Below, in pieces: positions 43,175 through 51,303 of a stretch of 57,822 nt of DNA. A program made the translations under genes and the position numbers. The DNA lies in NCBI GenBank assembly GCA_016790225.1, contig JAEUOZ010000020.1, forward strand, positions 1-57,822, read 5' to 3'. Positions within the stretch are counted from its first letter, which is position 1. Every line of letters starts with the position of its first letter. This stretch comes from Rubrivivax sp. (GTDB lineage Bacteria; Pseudomonadota; Gammaproteobacteria; Burkholderiales; Burkholderiaceae). Below the pieces are notes generated by a model. The model searched no databases, was not told the origin of the DNA, and was given only the letters and a program-made list of their open reading frames with translations.

Positions 43175-43887
43175 CCGAAGAACTGTTCCGTGAAGACGCC
43201 ACACTCACCCGCTGCGAGGCGAGCGTGCTGCGGCATGACGACAGCGGCGTGCTGCTGGACAGGACCGTTTGCTACCCGATGGGTGGCGGTCAGGCCGGCG
43301 ACCGGGGCGAGCTGCTGCTGGCCGACGGCACGCGGCTGGAGATCATCGATACCCGCAAGGGGCCTCAGCCCGGCGAGATCCTGCACCTGCTGCAGCAGCC
43401 GGCCGGCGCACAGCGGCTCCCCCCGGGCACGCCGGTATCGGTACGGATCGACGAGCCGCGGCGGCAGGCGCACCGGCGCTTCCACACGGCGACGCACCTG
43501 CTGTGCGCGCTGGTGCCGCATCCGGTGGATGGCTGCTCGATCACCGCGGACTATGCGCGCCTGGACTTCCACATGACCGAGCCGCTGGACAAGGAGGCGC
43601 TGACGGCCGGCATCCGCCGCCTGGTGGACGAAGCACACCCGGTGCGCCACCGCTGGATCAGCGAGGCCGAGCTGGATGCCCAGCCGCAGCTGGTGCGCAG
43701 CATGAGCGCTCAGCCACCGCGCGGGCAGGGGCGGGTGCGCGTGCTGGAGATCGAAGGCGTGGACCTGCAGCCCTGCGGCGGCACGCACGTCAGCAACACG
43801 GCCGAGATCGGTGCCGTGGTGGTGACGAAGATCGAGAAGAAGAGCGCCCGCACGCGGCGCGTCGTGCTGGGCTTTGCTGCGGGCTGA
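43171..43887 (+). CDS. AlaX-type alanyl-tRNA editing protein
   Basis: 238-residue free-standing editing domain related to the AlaRS editing core; it hydrolyses Ser- or Gly-mischarged tRNA(Ala). Zinc-site motifs are HRRFHTATHLL (H-x3-H) and CGGTHVSNTAEIG (C-x3-H). The N-terminal Gly-rich strand YPMGGGQAGDRGEL is also typical. Translationally coupled to the VOC gene. A proofreading enzyme in a MocR-controlled amino acid operon suggests that the operon deals with an alanine-like misincorporated amino acid. Confidence 0.88.
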   Translation: MTEELFREDATLTRCEASVLRHDDSGVLLDRTVCYPMGGGQAGDRGELLLADGTRLEIIDTRKGPQPGEILHLLQQPAGAQRLPPGTPVSVRIDEPRRQAHRRFHTATHLLCALVPHPVDGCSITADYARLDFHMTEPLDKEALTAGIRRLVDEAHPVRHRWISEAELDAQPQLVRSMSAQPPRGQGRVRVLEIEGVDLQPCGGTHVSNTAEIGAVVVTKIEKKSARTRRVVLGFAAG

Positions 43888-43899
43888 GCGTTCGCGCGC

Positions 43900-44295
43900 T
43901 CAGCGCGCGTCCATGTCGCCGCGGTACTCCAGCTTGCCGCGAACGCGTGCCCGCGGGTGCATGTCGATCAGCTCATCGTAGGCGGCGTCCCCGAGCAGCG
44001 TTGCCGTGCCCGCGATCTCCAGCGCCTTGTGCGCGATCACGGTGCCGATCACCTTGCCTTCGATGAGGATGTAGTCGGCTTCCAGCCGCGCGCTCTCCAC
44101 GATTCCCGTGGCGCCCACATGCAGCGTGCCGCCCGTGGCAAAGCTGATGCTGCCGGTGAGCTGGCCGTCGATCTTGATGCCCTGATCCTGATCGGTATGG
44201 AAGTTGCCCTCGAAGACCGCGCCCTCGGCGATCAGGCTGCTGATCGCGCTGAGTTTCTCGACCGGGACCAGGCGTGCGATGCGTTCAGTGTTCAT
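43900..44295 (-). CDS. Bactofilin (third of cluster)
   Basis: 131-residue polymer-forming cytoskeletal protein. A short N-terminal tail is followed by the bactofilin beta-helix with hydrophobic repeats (ISSLIAEGAVFEGNFHTD, IKIDGQLTGSISFATGG, LHVGATGIVESARLEADY, VIGTVIAHKALEIAGTA). ATG 44295 is chosen; an upstream in-frame start would overlap the preceding gene. It is last in a reverse-strand operon with two further bactofilins and a membrane protein. Convergent with alaX. Confidence 0.85.
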   Translation of the reverse strand: MNTERIARLVPVEKLSAISSLIAEGAVFEGNFHTDQDQGIKIDGQLTGSISFATGGTLHVGATGIVESARLEADYILIEGKVIGTVIAHKALEIAGTATLLGDAAYDELIDMHPRARVRGKLEYRGDMDAR

Positions 44296-44308
44296 GATGC
44301 AGACCGGG

Positions 44309-44824
44309 TCAGTTGCGGGTCGGGGTGCTGCCGACACGCTCCAGCGTGGCATTCAGATCGGCGCCGTTGACCACGATGCGGCCATAGCGCACGCGGCCCT
44401 GGACCTGCGCGTTGTCGTGCAGCGAGACCTCGCCGCTGCCGGCGTCGAGCAGACCTTCGGTTCGGCCCATCACCGAGATCTTGTGGGCCGTGATGTCGCC
44501 CTTGAAGCTGCCGGTCTCGGTGACGACCACCGAGGCCAGCGCCCCGGCCGGCTGGCTGAGCTGCCCTTCGAAGTGACCCGCGATGCTGCAGGCGCCGGAC
44601 AGGCGGGCCGTGCCCACGAAGTGCAGCCCTTCGGCCAGCGTGGTGCAGTTCGGGGGCGGCAGGCCGCGGCTGCGCGCGGCGGCGAGGCCCTGTGTCTGCG
44701 TTCGCAGCAGGGGAACCCCGAAGCCAGCCTGCGGTGGCAGGGTCTTGCCCATGCCGATTTCCAGCGCGTCGGCAGTCGCCTCGCTCAGGGGGTCGTTGGG
44801 CTTGTCGTCCAGGGTCGGTGACAT
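44309..44824 (-). CDS. Bactofilin (second of cluster)
   Basis: 171-residue bactofilin with a longer N-terminal tail (~70 residues, Pro-rich) before the beta-helix (GLHFVGTARLSGACSIAGHF, GALASVVVTETGSFKGDITA, GEVSLHDNAQVQGRVRYG). It lies 13 bases before the third bactofilin and 50 after the first. The distinct tails of the three paralogues suggest different partners or copolymer roles. Confidence 0.83.
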   Translation of the reverse strand: MSPTLDDKPNDPLSEATADALEIGMGKTLPPQAGFGVPLLRTQTQGLAAARSRGLPPPNCTTLAEGLHFVGTARLSGACSIAGHFEGQLSQPAGALASVVVTETGSFKGDITAHKISVMGRTEGLLDAGSGEVSLHDNAQVQGRVRYGRIVVNGADLNATLERVGSTPTRN

Positions 44825-44874
44825 GGTGGCCTTGGTCGGTGGCGCGCGCCCTGCGGCGCCTGCGCGGGGGTTGC

Positions 44875-45312
44875 TCAGGTCGGAACGGCGACCGCGTCCA
44901 TCAGGACCGGCACGGCTTCACCCGGTCGCAGTGTCTTGAACGGCCCGCGCACGTCGGCGCCTTCGTACAGTTGCAGGCGCCGCGCGATCAAGGCCGCGCT
45001 GGAACTGCCGGTCTGTGCCACGCAGACCATGCCGCTGCACTCGACCGAGGTCAGCGATGACGGGGCGCGCTGATCGCCCAGATGACCGAAGACGTAGATG
45101 TCGCCCTGCACGTTCAGGCGTCCGCGCACGGTGGCGCCGTGCCAGACGATGAGGTGCCCGCGCACGGTGACATGGCCGCTCAACTCGCCCTGCACCAGCA
45201 CACCGCCTTCGAAGAGCAGGCGGCCGTTCAGGTGCGAGCCTGCGGAGACCCGGTTCACCACATTCATCGCGGCCGGGTCGATCGTCATCACGTCCTGCGG
45301 GCCGGTCTTCAT
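44875..45312 (-). CDS. Bactofilin (first of cluster)
   Basis: 145-residue bactofilin-like protein (VSAGSHLNGRLLFEGGVLV, GELSGHVTVRGHLIVWHGAT, RGRLNVQGDIYVFGHLGDQ). The C-terminal part adds a strand-rich stretch with SSAALIARRLQLYEGADVRG. Its ATG at 45312 overlaps the stop of the upstream small membrane protein, so the two are translated together. The pattern DIYVFGHLG is also reminiscent of the beta-helical cap of MinC; the bactofilin reading is preferred because of its neighbours. Confidence 0.78.
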   Translation of the reverse strand: MKTGPQDVMTIDPAAMNVVNRVSAGSHLNGRLLFEGGVLVQGELSGHVTVRGHLIVWHGATVRGRLNVQGDIYVFGHLGDQRAPSSLTSVECSGMVCVAQTGSSSAALIARRLQLYEGADVRGPFKTLRPGEAVPVLMDAVAVPT

Positions 45313-45620
45313 GGGCTCCTGGCCCCCAGATTCCAGATCAGGCTCGTTCCCAGGCAGACCAGACCGAGGCCGGCGACGAGCAGCGCGTGCCGCTCGAGCC
45401 AGGCTCTCCAGCCCCGCGGCAGCGGCCGCGGGCCGATCGCGTCGGCGTGCAGCAGCACGCTGTCCTGCCAGGCTTCGCTCAGGCGCTCGGCACCGGCATC
45501 CAGCTGGACCGAGAGCGCCACGGCGCCCCGAGCGCCCCCAGGGCGCAGGCGCGTCCCCAGCACCGTCGAGAACGGTGCGCCGACCACGGTCTGCGTGAAG
45601 TAGGCGTCGACATCTTTCAC
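45309..45620 (-). CDS. Small membrane protein heading the bactofilin operon
   Basis: 103 residues with one C-terminal membrane helix (HALLVAGLGLVCLGTSLIWNL), so most of the protein faces one side as a ~75-residue domain (MKDVDAYFTQTVVGAPFSTV...). No family recognised. It overlaps the first bactofilin by ATGA. It could anchor the bactofilin filament to the membrane, but this is inferred from the operon alone. Confidence 0.72.
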   Translation of the reverse strand: MKDVDAYFTQTVVGAPFSTVLGTRLRPGGARGAVALSVQLDAGAERLSEAWQDSVLLHADAIGPRPLPRGWRAWLERHALLVAGLGLVCLGTSLIWNLGARSP

Positions 45621-45826
45621 ACAAAAAGTCTAGCAAGCGACCTTCTGTCGCACCGGCCGGATACGGCTTGTTTCAAGGCCGGCTTTGGGGCGCTTATCCG
45701 GGGATGGTCCGCCACGGGCTGGTGGAGCTCAGCAGACGCAGAAGGGCTGTGGCGGGCGCGCGCCACCGTGGGGTCGACAAGGCCTTGAGAAACCCAGGGT
45801 CTTGCGGGCGGCGCGCACCGGCCAGG

Positions 45827-45847
45827 AAAAAGGGCGCCGAAGCGCCC
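45827..45847 (-). terminator. Intrinsic terminator of the cytochrome c' gene
   Basis: Read on the reverse strand: GGGCGC-TTCG-GCGCCC followed by TTTTT. A six-base perfect GC stem, UUCG loop and five Ts, 24 bases beyond the cytochrome stop. Textbook rho-independent form. Confidence 0.88.
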
Positions 45848-45870
45848 CTGCCGAGCCCGAGGCCTGGCGC

Positions 45871-46329
45871 TCAGTTGCGGTAGTCGTCGTGGCAGGCCTT
45901 GCAGGTGCCGGCGGCGGCGCCGAAGGCGCTGCGCAGGTTGTCCATGCTGCCGGTGCGCGCGGCCGCCTGCAGTTTGACCACTTCATCCTGCATCTTCTTT
46001 GCGCCTTCATCGAACTTGGCGCGCTCGGTCCAGACACTCGCCTTGGGGCCGCCCTTTTCGGAGCTGGCCGTACCTTCCATGAAGGCCGTGAACGGCAGGC
46101 GTGACATGACCACCACGATGTCGGCATTGGCTTGCGCGGCGGCGGCGTCGAACGGCACGCGGCCGTTCACCATGGCGCCGATGCGCCCGAAGTGCGCTGC
46201 CATCACCTGGTAGGCGCCCTTGCGGTACTTCACGGCGTCTTCGGGCTTGGCGAACTGGGCTGCCGCCGGCAGCGCGGTCAGCGCGCCTGCAGCCAGGGCC
46301 AGCGCGGTGAATGCACGGTGAATCCTCAT
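45871..46329 (-). CDS. Cytochrome c' (class II c-type cytochrome)
   Basis: Periplasmic haem protein of 152 residues. Signal peptide (HRAFTALALAAGALTALPAAA), four-helix body (AVKYRKGAYQVMAAHFGRIG) and the C-terminal haem motif CKACH followed by DDYRN, the class II position. Cytochromes c' bind NO and protect against nitrosative stress. ATG 46329 was chosen. It is transcribed away from the cytochrome b561 gene 175 bases off and has its own terminator. Confidence 0.92.
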   Translation of the reverse strand: MRIHRAFTALALAAGALTALPAAAQFAKPEDAVKYRKGAYQVMAAHFGRIGAMVNGRVPFDAAAAQANADIVVVMSRLPFTAFMEGTASSEKGGPKASVWTERAKFDEGAKKMQDEVVKLQAAARTGSMDNLRSAFGAAAGTCKACHDDYRN

Positions 46330-46504
46330 CGATTGCTCTCCTCTTGCACCTTGATTGCCGCTGTGCGGCAGCGACGCACGCCGCAGCGCAAGGCGCAGAG
46401 CCCGCTGACGGCGTGTGCTTGAGTGTAGGCAGTGCGCATGGCCGAGCGCGACCGTCGGGAATGGCCCGCTTGGGCAGCACGGCCTGTCGCGCTATCGTTG
46501 GCGT

Positions 46505-47230
46505 ATGTCTGCTTCACCTGATTCACCGGCTGCTGCGGCGCCGGCCCGACCCGCCCAGGCGCTGCTGAGCATCCGCGTCTGGGATCTGCCCACGCGGCTC
46601 TTCCACTGGCTGCTGGCAGCCTGCGTGATCGGCCTCGTGATCACGGGCAACATCGGCGGCAACGCGATGATCTGGCACTTCCGGCTGGGCTATGCGGTGC
46701 TCGCGCTGCTGCTGTTTCGCATCGTCTGGGGCCTGGTCGGCGGGCGGTGGTCGCGCTTTGCGAGTTTTGTCCGGGGGCCGCAGACCGTGCTGCGCTACCT
46801 GCGCGGCCAGGCGGCCGATCACGAGCATCTGGATGTCGGCCACAACCCGCTGGGCGCCTTCTCGGTGCTGGCCATGCTGGCCGTGCTGGCGCTGCAGGTG
46901 GCCTGCGGCCTGGTGGCCGACGACGAGATCGCCAACGTCGGTCCGCTGAACCGCTTCGTCAGCTCCGAGCTCGCCGAGCTGGCCACCGGTTGGCACAAGG
47001 GCCCCGGCAAGCTGCTGATCCTGGCCCTGGTGCTGCTGCACATCGGCGCCATCATCTTCTACCGCGTGCGCAAGCAGCAGAACCTGGTGCAGCCGATGCT
47101 GCTGGGCGACAAGCAGCTGCCGCCCGGCACGCCGCAGGCGCGGGATGATCGTGTCACCCGGGCCGGTGCGATGCTGCTCTTCCTGGCCGCGCTGGCCGCG
47201 GCAGTGCTGGTGGCCAGCCTGGCCCCCTGA
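46505..47230 (+). CDS. Cytochrome b561-family membrane protein
   Basis: About 241 residues with four membrane helices and a fifth near the C-terminus. The start of the haem domain is IRVWDLPTRLFHWLLAACVIG and an axial His pair follows in MIWHFRLGYAVLALLLF; another His lies in LVLLHIGAIIFYRV. Such proteins pass electrons from the quinone pool to periplasmic cytochromes, so the divergent cytochrome c' is a natural partner. ATG 46505; its stop overlaps the next start (TGATG at 47228). Confidence 0.87.
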   Translation: MSASPDSPAAAAPARPAQALLSIRVWDLPTRLFHWLLAACVIGLVITGNIGGNAMIWHFRLGYAVLALLLFRIVWGLVGGRWSRFASFVRGPQTVLRYLRGQAADHEHLDVGHNPLGAFSVLAMLAVLALQVACGLVADDEIANVGPLNRFVSSELAELATGWHKGPGKLLILALVLLHIGAIIFYRVRKQQNLVQPMLLGDKQLPPGTPQARDDRVTRAGAMLLFLAALAAAVLVASLAP

Positions 47231-47742
47231 TGCCCGCTTCGGCCCGCATCGAGCTGCTGCCGGCGCAGACCCCGGCGCAGCTTGACGACGCGCGGCTGAT
47301 CTTCCGCGAGTACGCGGCGCAGCTGGGCGTGGACCTGTGCTTCCAGAACTTCGATGCCGAACTGGCTGCCCTGCCGGGCGATTACGCCCTGCCGCAAGGC
47401 GTGCTGCTGCTGGCCTTTGTGGATGGCGCGCTGGCCGGCTGCGGCGCGCTGCGCCCCTTGCCGGAGGTGGATTACGCCGACGCCTGCGAGATGAAGCGGC
47501 TGTTTGTGCGCCGTGCCTTCCGACGCTTCGGGCTGGGCCGCCAGCTCGCGCAGGCGCTGGTCGATCACGCGGTGCGCGCGGGTTACTCGACCCTGCTGCT
47601 GGATACGCTGGACGACATGGAGGCCGCGCGCGGCCTCTATGCGACGCTGGGCTTCGAGGAAGTGCCGCCCTACTACTTCAATCCGCTGCCCGGCGCGCAT
47701 TACCTCAAGGCCGATCTGACGGCACGGGTCTCGCGCTGGTGA
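47230..47742 (+). CDS. GNAT-family N-acetyltransferase
   Basis: 170-residue acetyltransferase. Acetyl-CoA loop around KRLFVRRAFRRFGLGRQLAQALV (R/Q-x-x-G-x-G/A form), then the late strand GYSTLLLDTLDDMEAARGLYATLGFEEVPPYYFNP. The substrate is not predictable. Its start overlaps the b561 stop, so the two are probably co-transcribed, although a functional tie is not evident. Confidence 0.87.
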   Translation: MPASARIELLPAQTPAQLDDARLIFREYAAQLGVDLCFQNFDAELAALPGDYALPQGVLLLAFVDGALAGCGALRPLPEVDYADACEMKRLFVRRAFRRFGLGRQLAQALVDHAVRAGYSTLLLDTLDDMEAARGLYATLGFEEVPPYYFNPLPGAHYLKADLTARVSRW

Positions 47743-47844
47743 GTGCAGGCTGCCGCCTGGGCCCCGAGCCGGGCACGGCCTGCAGCGGGTAAGTCCGCGG
47801 GCTGCGCAGCCGGGGCACCCGCCGCGCGGCGGTAGGATGGCGCG

Positions 47845-48699
47845 ATGACCGTTTCTTCCCTTGAACTGCGCAGCGGTGAGCTGCGCCTGGCGCTGCGTCC
47901 GGATCTGGGGGGCTGCCTGGCCGGCCTGTGGCGCGGCGATCTGCCGGTGATGCTGAGCGCCGAGCCGGACACGATGAGCTCGGTGAGGCCATCGGCCAGC
48001 TACCCGCTGGTGCCCTATTCCAACCGCGTGGGCTACTGCCGCTTCCGCTGGCACGGCACGGACTACACGACCCGCCGCAACTTCGACACCAGCCCGCATT
48101 CCGTGCACGGCGTGGGCTGGCAGCGCCCGTGGGCCGTCGGCGCCCACAGCGACACGGCTGCGACGCTCACGCTGGAGCACCCCGGGGACGCCGACTGGCC
48201 GTTTGCCTTTCGTGCCGAGCAGCGCTTCGAGCTGACGCCGGAATCGCTGACGCTGCATCTGTCGCTGCTGCAGACCGATGCGCGGCCGGCGCCGGTGGGC
48301 CTGGGTTGGCACCCTTACTTTCCCAAGCGCTCGCGCAGCCGCCTGCATGTCGAGCTGAGCGACCGCTGGGAATCGGATCCCTCCACGCAACTGCCCACCC
48401 GCCGCGTGGGCCAACCGGGAATCGACGGCGATGTTGCGCACCTGGACTTCGACCATTGTTTCGAAGGTTGGACGGGGGCTGCGCGGCTGCGCGACGAGAA
48501 GCTGTCCCTGAAGCTCAGCTCCTCGCTGCCCTACCTGGTCGTCTACACCCCGCCGCACAAGCCGTACTACTGCGTCGAGCCGGTCAGCCATGTCAGCAAC
48601 GCCATTCACATGGCCAATCCGCAAGCCCATGGCCTGCGCGAACTGCGCCAGGGCGAACGCATGGACGCCTGGATGCGGCTGGAGATCGCGCGCGTCTGA
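47845..48699 (+). CDS. Aldose 1-epimerase family protein
   Basis: 284-residue galactose mutarotase-like protein. Substrate-pocket motifs include PLVPYSNRVGYCRF, SVHGVGWQRPW and GLGWHPYFP, with the likely catalytic His in HPYF and the glutamate in CVEPVSH. It interconverts sugar anomers, or a related sugar acts. The 102-base gap before it contains GC-rich hairpins; AGGA precedes ATG 47845. SMP-30 follows, so a sugar-lactone route is plausible. Confidence 0.86.
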   Translation: MTVSSLELRSGELRLALRPDLGGCLAGLWRGDLPVMLSAEPDTMSSVRPSASYPLVPYSNRVGYCRFRWHGTDYTTRRNFDTSPHSVHGVGWQRPWAVGAHSDTAATLTLEHPGDADWPFAFRAEQRFELTPESLTLHLSLLQTDARPAPVGLGWHPYFPKRSRSRLHVELSDRWESDPSTQLPTRRVGQPGIDGDVAHLDFDHCFEGWTGAARLRDEKLSLKLSSSLPYLVVYTPPHKPYYCVEPVSHVSNAIHMANPQAHGLRELRQGERMDAWMRLEIARV

Positions 48700-48726
48700 C
48701 GCGCCGTGGTGCCATCGAGGGTCCTG

Positions 48727-49632
48727 ATGGAATTCGGCGAGATCTCCGTGCTGCCCGTGGGCGCGAGCCTGCTGGGCGAATCTCCGTTCTGGCAGGCCGA
48801 ATCGGGCGGCTGGCTCTGGTGGTGCGACATCCCGGGCAAGGTGCTGCACGCCGCGCAGCCGGCCACGATGGCGCATGCCTGGTGGCAGTTCGACACCGAG
48901 CCCTGCTCATGCGCGCCACTGCCCGATGGCAACCTGATCCTGGCGCTGCGTGACGGCCTGTTCCGCTTCAACCCGTCCACCCAGAAACTCGATCAGCTCG
49001 CGCCGCCGCCCTACGATCCGCGCAGCGAACGATTCAACGACGGCAAGTGCGATCCGCAGGGGCGATTCTGGGTCGGCACCATCTACGAACCCCGAGATCC
49101 CCCGCTGGCGGCCTTGTACCGGCACGCCGGATTCGGGCTGAAGAAGATGGCCGACGGCATCACGGTGAGCAACGGCCTGGCCTTCAGCCCGGATGGCCGC
49201 ACGATGTACTGGTCGGACACCAAGGCGCACACGGTCTACGCCTTCGACTTCGAGCCCATCGGCGGGTCGATCAGCCGCCAGCGAGTGTTTGCGAGCTTTG
49301 CGCCGCGGGCCGAAGGCCAGGCGCTGGAAGCCTATGGCGGCCGGCCCGATGGCGCTGCCGTGGATGTCGAAGGCTGCTACTGGGTCGCGATGTTCGAGGG
49401 TGCGCGGGTGCTGCGCATCGATCCGCAAGGCCAGACCGTGGCCGAGCTGAAGCTGCCCGTGCGCTGCCCGACCATGCCGTGTTTTGGCGGCTCCGATCTG
49501 CGCACGCTCTACATCACCACCTCACGCGAGAAGCGGCCCGCCGAAGAGCTCGCCCGCGAGCCCTGGGCCGGCAGTGTGCTGCAGGTGCGCGTGCCGGTCG
49601 CCGGCCTGCCGGTCAACATGGCGCGGGCCTGA
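48727..49632 (+). CDS. SMP-30/gluconolactonase family protein
   Basis: About 301 residues, a six-bladed lactonase propeller. Typical motifs are LLGESPFWQAESGGWLWW at the N-terminus, FNDGKCDPQGRFWVGT (Asn and Asp metal ligands), ITVSNGLAFSPDGRTMYWSD and PDGAAVDVEGCYWVAMFEG. It hydrolyses sugar lactones in pathways for gluconate, arabinose or related sugars. ATG 48727 is preferred over GTG 48706 because it matches the family start. It lies directly behind the epimerase gene. Confidence 0.87.
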   Translation: MEFGEISVLPVGASLLGESPFWQAESGGWLWWCDIPGKVLHAAQPATMAHAWWQFDTEPCSCAPLPDGNLILALRDGLFRFNPSTQKLDQLAPPPYDPRSERFNDGKCDPQGRFWVGTIYEPRDPPLAALYRHAGFGLKKMADGITVSNGLAFSPDGRTMYWSDTKAHTVYAFDFEPIGGSISRQRVFASFAPRAEGQALEAYGGRPDGAAVDVEGCYWVAMFEGARVLRIDPQGQTVAELKLPVRCPTMPCFGGSDLRTLYITTSREKRPAEELAREPWAGSVLQVRVPVAGLPVNMARA

Positions 49633-49653
49633 GCCGGCCGACGCGAAGCTGCG

Positions 49654-51273
49654 ATGCCCACCGACTCCAACAGCCCACCCTGCGGCCCGGCGGAGCGCGC
49701 GGCCCTCTTCAAGCGGCTGCGCGATGGTGCGCGCTTCGACCTGCTGGTCATCGGTGGCGGTGCCACCGGCCTGGGCGTGGCGCTGGATGCGGCCACACGG
49801 GGCTTCAGTGTGCTGCTGGCCGAGGCGGGTGACTTTGCGCAGGGCACCAGCTCGCGCGCCACCAAGCTCGTTCATGGGGGCGTGCGTTACCTGGCGCAGG
49901 GCAATATCGCCCTGGTGCGCGAGGCCCTGAAGGAGCGCGCGGCGCTGCTCGCCAATGCGCCGCATGTGGCCCATCGCCTGCCCTTCATCGTGCCCGGCTA
50001 CCACCTCTGGGAACCCGGCTGGTACGGCATGGGGCTGAAGGTCTACGACACCCTGGCCGGGCGGCGCGGCATCGGCGACACGCGATGGCTGAGCGCCAGC
50101 CGCACGCTGGAGCTGCTGCCCGCAGCGCGCCCGGAGGGCCTGAGCGGTGGCGTTCGCTACTGGGATGGGCAGTTCGATGACGCACGCCTGGCCGTGCTGC
50201 TGGCGCGCACCGCGGCCGCGCGCGGTGCCGGCGTGCTCAACCATGCTCGGCTCGTGGGGCTGCGCCAGGACAAGGGCCAGCTGCGTGCCGTGCAGCTGGA
50301 AGACGCCGAGACGCAGGAGCGCTTCGAGGTGCAGGCAGGATGCGTGGTCAACGCCACGGGCGTCTGGGTCGACGCGGTGCGCAATCTCGATCGGGCCGAA
50401 GGCCAGCCCGCACCGCAGCCGATGGTGGCGCCCAGCCAGGGCGTGCACCTCGTCGTCGACCGCAGCTTCCTGCCCGGTGGCCACGCGCTGATGGTGCCGC
50501 GCACCGAAGACGGCCGCGTGCTCTTTGCCGTGCCCTGGCTGGGCAAGACGATCCTCGGCACCACCGACACGCCGCGCGAGGACATCACCGCCGAGCCGCG
50601 GCCCTTCGGCCACGAGGTGGACTTCATCCTGCGCGAGGCGGCGCGCTACCTGCGCCGGGCGCCGCAGCGCGGCGATGTGCGATCCGCGTGGGTGGGCCTG
50701 CGCCCGCTGGTGCGCCCGGCCGACGACGGCGGCGACACGAAGTCGATCTCGCGCGAACACACCATCAGCGTCTCGCGCTCGGGGCTCGTCACGGTCACCG
50801 GGGGCAAGTGGACCACCTACCGCGCGATGGCTGAAGACGTGCTGTCGCGCTGCATGTCGCGTGGCCTGCTGAGCTCACGCTCCCAGTCGGTCACTGAACA
50901 CCTGCCGCTGCTGGGCGCCGCGCCCGGGCGGCCGCTGGCCGATCCGCCCGGCGAGCATCTCTATGGCAGCGAGGCCGCCAGCCTGCGCGCGCTGCCCGGT
51001 GCCGATCGCTGGATCTGGCGCGACGCCGAGAGCGGGCAGGGCGGGTTGACCGAAGCCATGGTCCGCTTTGCCGTGCGCCACGAGATGGCGCGTTCGGTCA
51101 CCGATGTCCTGGCGAGGCGCAGCCGCTTGCTGTTCCTGGATGCGCGACTGGCGGGCGAGGTGGCGCCTCAGGTGGCGGACCTGCTGTCCGAGGAACTGGG
51201 GTCTGCATTCGACGCGCCGGCCTCGCTCTCAGCCTGCCGGGAACTCGCGCAGACCTATGCCCGGCTGGACTGA
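49654..51273 (+). CDS. glpD: Aerobic glycerol-3-phosphate dehydrogenase
   Basis: 539-residue FAD enzyme oxidising sn-glycerol-3-phosphate to dihydroxyacetone phosphate and passing electrons to quinone. FAD motif LLVIGGGATGLGVALDAATRG near residue 30, then GTSSRATKLVHGGVRYLAQ, PRTEDGRVLFAVPWLGKTI, GTTDTP, WVGLRPLV, and the C-terminal helical domain with RFAVRHEMARSVTDVLARRSRLLFLD. It starts 21 bases after SMP-30; no ribosome site is obvious. No glpF or glpK neighbours here. Confidence 0.92.
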   Translation: MPTDSNSPPCGPAERAALFKRLRDGARFDLLVIGGGATGLGVALDAATRGFSVLLAEAGDFAQGTSSRATKLVHGGVRYLAQGNIALVREALKERAALLANAPHVAHRLPFIVPGYHLWEPGWYGMGLKVYDTLAGRRGIGDTRWLSASRTLELLPAARPEGLSGGVRYWDGQFDDARLAVLLARTAAARGAGVLNHARLVGLRQDKGQLRAVQLEDAETQERFEVQAGCVVNATGVWVDAVRNLDRAEGQPAPQPMVAPSQGVHLVVDRSFLPGGHALMVPRTEDGRVLFAVPWLGKTILGTTDTPREDITAEPRPFGHEVDFILREAARYLRRAPQRGDVRSAWVGLRPLVRPADDGGDTKSISREHTISVSRSGLVTVTGGKWTTYRAMAEDVLSRCMSRGLLSSRSQSVTEHLPLLGAAPGRPLADPPGEHLYGSEAASLRALPGADRWIWRDAESGQGGLTEAMVRFAVRHEMARSVTDVLARRSRLLFLDARLAGEVAPQVADLLSEELGSAFDAPASLSACRELAQTYARLD

Positions 51274-51303
51274 GGTGCAGCCGCCATCCCGGCGCCTGCG
51301 GCC

